The position numbers and the translations under genes are program-made. Under the pieces are notes generated by a model. That model saw only the letters and a list, made by a program, of their open reading frames with translations, made no database searches and had not been told where the DNA came from. DNA of 34,313 nucleotides, taken from positions 1-34,313 of the forward strand of contig CAYUVK010000053.1 in NCBI GenBank assembly GCA_964448105.1, given 5' to 3'. Positions 9,010-16,111 of this stretch are shown in pieces. How positions within the stretch are numbered: the first letter of the stretch is position 1; every line of letters starts with the position of its first letter. The DNA is from CAVQBP01 sp964448105 (GTDB lineage Bacteria > Bacteroidota > Ignavibacteria > Ignavibacteriales > Ignavibacteriaceae).

Positions 9010-10701
9010 TTATCCCTCAATTAGTATTTTCATAGGTTCTTCCAGTGCTTCGCAAACCCATCTTAAAAACCTTGCAGCATCAGCACCATCAATTATCCTA
9101 TGATCATATGAAAGGGATAAAGGAAGCATTAAACGGGGGATGAATTCATCATCTTTAAATACCGGTTCATAATCTCCTCTTGATATTCCCAGAATAGCGA
9201 CTTCCGGTGAATTAACAATTGGAGTAAATGAAGTCCCGCCAATTCCGCCTAAATTTGTGATAGTGATACATGCTCCTTGAAGATCATCAAGAGAAACTTT
9301 CCTATTCCTTGCTTTCTCAGCAACATTTCCTAATTCAACTGCAAGTTCTTTAATATTCTTTTTATCAACACTTTTTATAACCGGCACTATTAAACCGTTT
9401 TCCGTATCTACAGCAACGCCAACATTAAAATATTTTTTATAAATAATTTCTTTTTTATTTAAATCAATACTGCTGTTAAACTTTGGAAAAACTTTTAAAG
9501 CTGAAGATATAACCTTTAATAGTATTGCAGTTACAGTTAGCTTACCTCCTTCTTTTTCAACTTTTGGATTAAAAGCTTTTCTCATCTGTTCGAGTTCTGT
9601 AATATCTGCTTTATCATGCTGGGTAACATGAGGAATTGAAGCCCATGCATAACTAAGATGAACAGCAGTTGTAGAACGGATCTTGTTCATTTCTTTCCGT
9701 TCTATTTCACCGAACTTTGAAAAATCGGGTAAAGCTTCCTGCTGCACAGGTACACCGGAAGTTATAGTTCTCCCTTCATTTAGTTGTTTTGAGAAATTTT
9801 TCACATCATCCATTGAAATTCTGTCGCCGGGACCTGTACCTTGTACCTGTCTGATGTCAACGCCAATTTCTCGAGCAATCCTTCTTACAGATGGTGCTGC
9901 TGGAGCTGCATCTCTCATAATAGGAGGCTGGTTATCAATCTCTCCCGGTTTAAAAGCAGTTCTTTCTCCTTTAGCAATTTCTTTCTCTTCAACAGTCTTT
10001 TCTTCCCCTTCTTCTTTTTTTGCAAAGGTCTTTTCAGTAATAGTCTTTGCTTCTGTTTTCTCTTTTTTTAAGGTTTCAGCTCCGGATTCAATTTTTAATA
10101 TAGTCTGTCCAACCGAGGCTTTATCTCCCGGTTTAACTAAAATTTGAACAACTTTTCCGGAGATTGTAGAAGGAACTTCAATGGTTGCTTTATCGGTTTC
10201 GATTTCAATAATTCCCTGGTCTTTTTCTATTGTATCACCCTCTTTTACAAGAATATTTAAAACATCAGCTGAATTTATATTTTCACCCAATTCAGGTAAT
10301 TTTAATTCTAAAACTTCAGTTTTAGCTCCTTGTTTATTCATTTTAGATGGTTTTTTTTCTTCAGCTTTTTGTTTGGATTCAGCTTTGTTATCATCTTTTA
10401 TTTTTCCCTTTTCAATTTTCTCTTGTTTCTTTTTTATATCCGGAACTTCTTTAGCTTTGTCCTCACCGTTTTCCATTATTAAAATTGTCTGCCCGACTTT
10501 AACACTATCCCCTTGCTTTATTGTAACTTCTTTTATTACACCGGAAATAGTAGAAGGTACTTCAATAGTTGCTTTATCGGTTTCAATTTCAATAATACTT
10601 TGTTCCTTTTCTATTTTATCACCAGGTTTAACCAAAACACTTAAAACATCTGCCGACTCAATATTTTCTCCTAATTCAGGCAGTTTAAACTCTTGTGCCA
10701 T
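9010..10701 (-). CDS. aceF: dihydrolipoamide acetyltransferase (E2 of pyruvate dehydrogenase)
   Basis: 563-residue core subunit that accepts the acetyl group from E1 on lipoyl-lysine and passes it to CoA. Two lipoyl domains are present (about 2-75 and 130-203), each with the lipoylation motif E-T-D-K-A; the modified lysines are Lys43 and Lys171. A peripheral-subunit-binding domain follows (about 265-305, A-P-S-V-R-R-I-A-R-E and T-G-P-G-D-R-I). The catalytic domain (about 335-563) has the S-Y-D-H-R-I-I-D-G motif with His534 and Asp538. The linkers are unusually rich in Lys and Glu rather than the Ala/Pro linkers of enterobacterial E2. The two lipoyl domains are also alike at the DNA level, which suggests a fairly recent duplication. 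The ATG at 10701 is preceded by AAGGA. It lies 80 bp after aceE. Confidence 0.97.
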   Translation of the reverse strand: MAQEFKLPELGENIESADVLSVLVKPGDKIEKEQSIIEIETDKATIEVPSTISGVIKEVTIKQGDSVKVGQTILIMENGEDKAKEVPDIKKKQEKIEKGKIKDDNKAESKQKAEEKKPSKMNKQGAKTEVLELKLPELGENINSADVLNILVKEGDTIEKDQGIIEIETDKATIEVPSTISGKVVQILVKPGDKASVGQTILKIESGAETLKKEKTEAKTITEKTFAKKEEGEEKTVEEKEIAKGERTAFKPGEIDNQPPIMRDAAPAAPSVRRIAREIGVDIRQVQGTGPGDRISMDDVKNFSKQLNEGRTITSGVPVQQEALPDFSKFGEIERKEMNKIRSTTAVHLSYAWASIPHVTQHDKADITELEQMRKAFNPKVEKEGGKLTVTAILLKVISSALKVFPKFNSSIDLNKKEIIYKKYFNVGVAVDTENGLIVPVIKSVDKKNIKELAVELGNVAEKARNRKVSLDDLQGACITITNLGGIGGTSFTPIVNSPEVAILGISRGDYEPVFKDDEFIPRLMLPLSLSYDHRIIDGADAARFLRWVCEALEEPMKILIEG

Positions 10702-10781
10702 AATTATCCTTTTTGAAAGAAATTTATTTTTAGCTAACAGAGATAATACTCTTTAACATTAAAGAGATATTAATATATAAA

Positions 10782-13457
10782 TCACGAAATCATAGGATTA
10801 ACTTTTGAAGGATTAATCCCAAGATCTTTAATTGCTTTTTCTACTTGCTCTATTTTTATCTTATTATCTTTTGCCAATGAATAAAGTGTTGCTAAAACTA
10901 TATGTTTTGCATCGACTTCAAAAAAATCTCTTAATTCAGCTCTTCCTTCACTCCTTCCGAAACCATCTGTACCCAAAGACATTAAAGGTCCCGGAAACCA
11001 TTTTGAAATGGAATCGGGAAGTGCTTTGACATAATCACAAGCAGCAACAAAAGCACCGTTTTCATCTTTTAGTATTTGAGTTATATAAGGAATTTTAGAT
11101 TTTTCAGAAGGATGGAGCATGTTCCATCTTTCTATATCCAAGGCTTCACGTCTTAATTCTTTATAACTTGTAATGCTCCAAACATCCGTTGCAACTTTAT
11201 AATCGTCTTCAAGAATTTCCTGGGCTTTTAAAGCTTCATTTAAAATTGTTCCGCTGCCGAAAAGATGTGCTTTTAGTTTAGCATTTTTCTTTGTCGAAGA
11301 TTTAAATTTATACATGCCCTTCAAAATTCCGTCTTTAACTCCTTTGGGCATTGGCGGCATTGCATAATTTTCATTCATTATTGTCATATAGTAAAAGATA
11401 TTTTCTTGTTCTTCGTACATTCTTCTAATTCCATCTCTAATGATTACGGCAATTTCGAAAGCAAAGGCCGGATCGTATGCAACAAGATTTGGAATTGTAT
11501 ACGCATGCAAGTGGCTGTTTCCATCCTGATGCTGCAGACCTTCACCACTGAGTGTAGTTCTACCGGATGTTCCTCCCAATAAGAATCCTTTAGCTTGAAT
11601 ATCTCCCGCAGCCCAATACAAATCACCGATTCTTTGTAAACCAAACATTGAATAATAAACGAAGAATGGAATCATATTTATACCATGGGTTGCATATGCA
11701 GTACCAGCTGCTATAAATGATGACATCGCTCCTGCTTCGGTAATACCTTCCTCAAGTATTTGACCGTTTTCTGCTTCTTTGTAATAAAGAAGGCTTTCCT
11801 TATCCACAGGTTCATAAAGCTGTCCAACATGCGAATAAATTCCAACCTGCCTGAACAATGCTTCCATTCCAAATGTTCTTGCTTCATCCGGGACAATCGG
11901 AACAATATATTTTCCAATTTCTTTATCCTTAAGCAATTTGGCAAGAAGTCTCACAAAAACCATTGTTGTAGAAGCTTCACGTCCTTCAGTGCCTTTATAA
12001 AATTCTTCAAATATATCTTCTGGAGGAGTTTTAATCGGTCTGACATCATTTTTTCTTGTCGGTACAAAACCACCCAAATCTTTTCTATGCTGTTTTAGAT
12101 ATTGCATCTCATGACTATCTTCACTTGGCCTGTAAAAAGGAGCACTGGCAATATCTTCATCTGAAATGGGAATACCGAATCTTGCTCTAAATTCTTTCAA
12201 TTCATCTTCATTTAATTTTTTCTGCTGGTGAGTTATATTTTTACCTTCACCGCTCTCACCGAGTCCGTAACCTTTTATAGTTTTAGCTAAAATAACAGTA
12301 GGGGAGCCTGTATATTCAACAGCAGCTCTAAAAGCAGTATAGACTTTTTCGGGATCATGACCACCCCGTTTCATTTTACGAAGTTCTTCATCTGAAAGAT
12401 TCTTAAAGAGATCAGCCAAATACTCATCACCATCAACAAGATGATCACGAATATATTTACCAGTTTCTACCGAATATTTTTGATATTGTCCGTCAACAAT
12501 TTCACCTAATCTTTTTACTAACTTTCCTTCTTTATCTTTTTCCAGGAAAGGATCCCAATCACTTCCCCAGATTACCTTTATAACATTCCATCCTGTACCT
12601 TTAAAAATTGCTTCGAGCTCTTGAATTATTTTACCGTTGCCACGAACAGGCCCATCCAGTCTTTGTAAATTGCAATTTATTACAAAAATAAGATTATCCA
12701 ATTTTTCTCTTGCTGCAAGAGAAATAGCACCAAGAGTTTCAGGCTCATCGGTTTCTCCATCTCCCAAAAATGCCCAAACTTTTCGATTCTTATTTTCCTT
12801 AAGACCCCGATCTTCCAGATATCGATTAAATCTTGCCTGGTAAATTGCCATTATTGGTGCTAATCCCATTGATACCGTAGGGAATTCCCAAAAACCAGGC
12901 ATTAACCAGGGATGCGGATATGATGACAAACCGCCGCCGGGCTTTAATTCTCTTCGAAAATTATGCATCTGTTCAATTGTTAATCTTCCTTCAAGGAAAG
13001 CCCGAGCATAAATACCTGGAGATGCATGTCCCTGGAAATAGATCTGGTCACCATCATACCCGTCACCTTTTCCGTGAAAGAAATGATTGAAGCCGACTTC
13101 ATAAAGAGTTGCTGCCGATGCATATGTAGAGATGTGTCCTCCAATTCCGCTTTCCATTTTATTTGCACGGACTACCATTGCCATAGCATTCCACCGGATT
13201 AAGCTTTTTATTCTTCTTTCGATTTCTCTATCCCCGGGATACGGTGGCTGTTTTTCTCTTGGAATAGTATTTATATAAGGAGTGTTAGCTGTAAATGGAA
13301 TTTCGACGCCAAATTTTTGAGCACGTATTTGAAGTTGATGTAAAAGATCTTTTACCCTTTCCGGTCCGCCATGTTCAAGAACGTAATCAAGTGAATAAAG
13401 CCATTCCCTAGTTTCAATCTCTTCAATTTCTAAATCTATATTATTTCCATTGTTCAT
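10782..13457 (-). CDS. aceE: pyruvate dehydrogenase E1, homodimeric type
   Basis: 891-residue thiamine diphosphate enzyme that decarboxylates pyruvate and acetylates the lipoyl groups of E2. The ThDP/Mg motif G-D-G-E-T-D-E-P (Asp233) runs to an N-C-N-L-Q about 30 residues later. S-S-Y-P-H-P-W-L-M-P and F-P-T-V-S-M-G-L match the enterobacterial AceE active-site region, as does G-H-D-P-E-K-V-Y. The length equals that of Escherichia coli AceE, and the chain is collinear throughout, so this is the single-chain (alpha2) type rather than the split alpha/beta E1. The ATG at 13457 has GAGGG 7 bases upstream. First gene of aceE-aceF-lpdA; the spacing (80 and 100 bp) suggests one transcript from the promoter candidate at 13574-13604, through a leader with inverted repeats. 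Confidence 0.97.
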   Translation of the reverse strand: MNNGNNIDLEIEEIETREWLYSLDYVLEHGGPERVKDLLHQLQIRAQKFGVEIPFTANTPYINTIPREKQPPYPGDREIERRIKSLIRWNAMAMVVRANKMESGIGGHISTYASAATLYEVGFNHFFHGKGDGYDGDQIYFQGHASPGIYARAFLEGRLTIEQMHNFRRELKPGGGLSSYPHPWLMPGFWEFPTVSMGLAPIMAIYQARFNRYLEDRGLKENKNRKVWAFLGDGETDEPETLGAISLAAREKLDNLIFVINCNLQRLDGPVRGNGKIIQELEAIFKGTGWNVIKVIWGSDWDPFLEKDKEGKLVKRLGEIVDGQYQKYSVETGKYIRDHLVDGDEYLADLFKNLSDEELRKMKRGGHDPEKVYTAFRAAVEYTGSPTVILAKTIKGYGLGESGEGKNITHQQKKLNEDELKEFRARFGIPISDEDIASAPFYRPSEDSHEMQYLKQHRKDLGGFVPTRKNDVRPIKTPPEDIFEEFYKGTEGREASTTMVFVRLLAKLLKDKEIGKYIVPIVPDEARTFGMEALFRQVGIYSHVGQLYEPVDKESLLYYKEAENGQILEEGITEAGAMSSFIAAGTAYATHGINMIPFFVYYSMFGLQRIGDLYWAAGDIQAKGFLLGGTSGRTTLSGEGLQHQDGNSHLHAYTIPNLVAYDPAFAFEIAVIIRDGIRRMYEEQENIFYYMTIMNENYAMPPMPKGVKDGILKGMYKFKSSTKKNAKLKAHLFGSGTILNEALKAQEILEDDYKVATDVWSITSYKELRREALDIERWNMLHPSEKSKIPYITQILKDENGAFVAACDYVKALPDSISKWFPGPLMSLGTDGFGRSEGRAELRDFFEVDAKHIVLATLYSLAKDNKIKIEQVEKAIKDLGINPSKVNPMIS

Positions 13458-13505
13458 GTTATAACCCTCATTTTACCGATTTTGTCAGTAATAATTTTTT
13501 GAAAA

Positions 13506-13552
13506 ACTTACCTTAAGGTGATTTAAGCCAAAGCAAAGCTTATTTGGTAAGT
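13506..13552 (-). promoter_or_regulatory. inverted repeats in the aceE leader
   Basis: ACTTACC (13506-13512) is the exact reverse complement of GGTAAGT (13546-13552). Inside lie TAAGC/GCTTA (13524-13528 and 13538-13542) and CCAAA/TTTGG (13528-13532 and 13543-13547). The CCAAA/TTTGG stem shares bases with the other two, so it excludes them. ACCTTAAGGT (13510-13519) is a 10-bp palindrome at one side. If aceE starts near 13567, all of this lies in the untranslated leader, about 50-95 bases before the ATG. It could be an operator or a folded RNA; function is unknown. Confidence 0.35.
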
Positions 13553-13573
13553 ATAATTGTGATATTGAACCGG

Positions 13574-13604
13574 CAAATTAAAATTTTTAAGCAATAAATA
13601 CAAG
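13574..13604 (-). promoter_or_regulatory. candidate promoter of the aceE-aceF-lpdA operon
   Basis: On the minus strand CTTG (13604-13601), exactly 19 bases, then TTAATTTG (13581-13574). This is two mismatches from the Bacteroidota consensus TTTG-N19-TAnnTTTG. The same stretch can also be read as a sigma70-like TTGTAT-N17-TAATTT, so both models point to the same place. The predicted leader to the ATG at 13457 is about 110 bases. This is pattern matching only. Confidence 0.35.
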
Positions 13605-13829
13605 ATTTTGACAGTTACGTAAATCACCATTGTATCAATACAATTAAAAGGAAATACTAATTTTTAGGGAGATTATTTTCCCGTTTTCTTAACTCACTAT
13701 TATTTTTAATTATATTCTTAGTATGGTTAAAACATGAAATTGTAACTATGGTTTCGCAAAATGAAATTGACAAAATAGATTTATTTAAGTTATTTTTACG
13801 ATTTATAGAAGGGGGAATCAAAATATAAA

Positions 13830-15995
13830 ATGTTTAGTAGAACAACAGTGAATCTATTAATGAAATTATTGACTCTCTTTATATTCATTTCCTTCTTATC
13901 TTTTTGTTACTCGCAAACAAATTATAATGTGGACAAATTTGAATATCTTTCACCTGTTCCCGGCTCCGGGTTGCAATTACCTCAAACCAATATAATTATT
14001 CGCTATGGTGAACCTTTAAGTAATTTTAATATCAATGATACTTCAATTATCAAAGTAGATGGAAACTTAAGCGGACATCATAACGGTAGTTTATATCTTA
14101 CGAAGGATTTTAAGACAATTGTATTCATGCCATATCTTTCATTTATGAGAGGCGAAAAAGTTACTGTTCAATTATACAGCGGACTAAAAACAATCACAAA
14201 TAAAAATATCGATTCGCTAAGCTTCTTCTTTTATATTTCAAAAGGTTCATCTTCATTAAAGTATTTTGTAAATGATTTTAGAGGCAATAAAACGATTAAA
14301 AAAGAAAATTCCACTAAGCTTCAAACTCCTTTGGATTCCACTTCAATCTTTCCAACTGATTTTCCTAAGGTTTATATAAAAAACACCAATGGAAAAGATG
14401 GTTCTTATTTTATAGGGATAAACCAAAGCTCAAATAATTATTTAACTATAATAAATAAAGACGGGATACTTCTTTATTATAAAAGAAGTTCTGCAAGGTT
14501 ATATGATTTTAAAATTCAGCCTTCCGGAATTATTACTTATTATAATGATGGCGCAGGTAAATTTTATGGAATGGATAGTCTCTGCCAGGTTGTTGACAGT
14601 TTTTATTGTAAAAATGGATATACAACAAATTTCCATGATTTACAGGTCCTTCCAAACAGACATTCATTTTTGATCTCTTTCGATCCCCAGGTAATAAATA
14701 TGGATACAGTAAAACCCGGAGGGGATACTGCTGCAGTTGTATTTGGATGTGTTATCCAGGAATTAGATGAAAATAAAGTTGTTGTCTGGCAATGGAGAAC
14801 ATGGGATAATTTTAAAATTACCGACGCCGATTCAAGCTTTGTTGATTTTTACCAGCACACAATTGAATACAGTCATATTAATTCAATCGATGTAGTTGAT
14901 AATAATAGGATAATTTTTTCTGTCAAAAATTTTAATGAAGTTACAGAAGTTGACCGTAACACGGGCAAAATAATTTGGCGCCTAGGAGGTTACAATAATC
15001 AATTCTCAATTTCAGGAAATGATACTGAATTTGAACAGCAGCATGACGTGCGCCTTATCGATGGAAATAAATTAACTGTTTTCGATAACCGGAAATTTGA
15101 GACTAATCAAAATTCCAGAGTATTGATTTTTAATATAAATGAACAAAATAAAACTGCTGATTTAATAAATAATATATCCCATACACCCGAAGTAAGATCT
15201 AAAAATATGGGGAATGTGCAGTATACTTTCAGTAATAATTATGTAATCGGCTGGGGAAATACAGGCCGCAAATCTTTTTATATGAGTGAAGTTGATAAAG
15301 AGGGGAATATTCTAAGCAACGATTCATTAGTCAGTCAGAGTTTTATTTATAGTTATCGTGCCTTTAAGTTTCCATGGAAAACTAAAATAATTTCTTCAAA
15401 TAAAGATTCATTGTTATTTACAAATTCTATAAAGGTAGATTCTATTTCTATTAGAAATAATTCATCATCTCCCATTAATATAGGAGGGGTTTTTTATATA
15501 GGGAATTTGTTTCATTCTAATGATACTTTCCCCATTGAAATACTTCCCGGTAAAGAAATTTATTTACATTTTAATTTTCAGACTTTTGGTTTATCGGAAG
15601 TTAGGGACAATATATATATTGCCGCTTATAAAGCTAATGAAATGGCGTCTTTACCAATAATTTTGATTGGCAACCCCACAACCGCAGTTCAAGAAAATAA
15701 TTTAACAAATCCTTCTGAGTTTATGTTAACTCAGAATTATCCGAATCCTTTCAACCCCATTTCTAGTTTTTCCTACTCATTACCGTCAGAGAGTAGAGTG
15801 AAGATTGAAATATATAATGTCCTTGGAAAAGAAATTGAAATAATTGTAGATAAGATTCAAAACGCAGGCAGTTATAAAATCACATGGGATGCGAATGAAT
15901 TTTCATCGGGTGTTTATTTTTACAGGATATTTGCAATTACTCTCAATGGAAAAAATAAATATACAGCAACAAAGAAAATGTTATTGATAAAGTAA
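13830..15995 (+). CDS. T9SS-secreted arylsulfotransferase (ASST)-like protein 1
   Basis: 721 residues: a signal peptide (about 1-28), an N-terminal SbsA/Big_5-like beta-sandwich (about 35-130), an ASST-type beta-propeller (about 165-520), a short beta-rich segment, and a T9SS type A sorting tail (about 632-721) with N-Y-P-N-P-F-N-P from Asn636. Known ASST enzymes move sulfate between phenolic esters and phenols through a nucleophilic His. The equivalents here are His269 (N-F-H-D), His349 (Y-S-H-I-N) and His405 (Q-Q-H-D-V). The W-R-L-G-G and L-T-V-F-D-N motifs also fit. The position where the next gene has the conserved Arg (F-R-E-L) is Lys366 here (V-K-N-F), so activity is uncertain. Exported, then cleaved and anchored at the surface or released. 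It is followed 116 bp later by a paralogue. Family call good; activity and substrate unknown. Confidence 0.85.
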   Translation: MFSRTTVNLLMKLLTLFIFISFLSFCYSQTNYNVDKFEYLSPVPGSGLQLPQTNIIIRYGEPLSNFNINDTSIIKVDGNLSGHHNGSLYLTKDFKTIVFMPYLSFMRGEKVTVQLYSGLKTITNKNIDSLSFFFYISKGSSSLKYFVNDFRGNKTIKKENSTKLQTPLDSTSIFPTDFPKVYIKNTNGKDGSYFIGINQSSNNYLTIINKDGILLYYKRSSARLYDFKIQPSGIITYYNDGAGKFYGMDSLCQVVDSFYCKNGYTTNFHDLQVLPNRHSFLISFDPQVINMDTVKPGGDTAAVVFGCVIQELDENKVVVWQWRTWDNFKITDADSSFVDFYQHTIEYSHINSIDVVDNNRIIFSVKNFNEVTEVDRNTGKIIWRLGGYNNQFSISGNDTEFEQQHDVRLIDGNKLTVFDNRKFETNQNSRVLIFNINEQNKTADLINNISHTPEVRSKNMGNVQYTFSNNYVIGWGNTGRKSFYMSEVDKEGNILSNDSLVSQSFIYSYRAFKFPWKTKIISSNKDSLLFTNSIKVDSISIRNNSSSPINIGGVFYIGNLFHSNDTFPIEILPGKEIYLHFNFQTFGLSEVRDNIYIAAYKANEMASLPIILIGNPTTAVQENNLTNPSEFMLTQNYPNPFNPISSFSYSLPSESRVKIEIYNVLGKEIEIIVDKIQNAGSYKITWDANEFSSGVYFYRIFAITLNGKNKYTATKKMLLIK

Positions 15996-16111
15996 GGACA
16001 CACATTTTAATAGAATATTTAAAATAAATATGATATTTCTAAATAAAATAGAATAATTCTTACTCCAAAAATTCCTAAATTACACTTTTGAGATAAAAAC
16101 GAGGAGCACGA

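Larger units (their letters stand above)
13458..13829. other. 372-bp divergent spacer between aceE and an ASST-like gene
   Basis: Holds the start signals of two diverging genes. On the minus side are an aceE promoter candidate and a leader with nested inverted repeats, listed separately. On the plus side, TTGACA (13767-13772) lies 17 bases before TTATTT (13790-13795), a weak sigma70-like pair. GAAGGGGG (13809-13816) lies about 13 bases before the ATG at 13830. No small gene is seen. Confidence 0.55.

Noticed and set aside
9683..10756. Three plus-strand frames opposite aceF (154, 76 and 191 codons)
   Set aside because: All are opposite the conserved lipoyl, linker and binding domains. Their internal similarity merely mirrors the two lipoyl domains.
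11711..12098. Overlapping frames on both strands inside aceE
   Set aside because: aceE is collinear with the known enzyme over its whole length, so these frames are by-products.
13506..13552. PdhR-type operator upstream of aceE
   Set aside because: The repeat does not match the ATTGGTnnnACCAAT form of PdhR sites, and no GntR-family gene is in the window.
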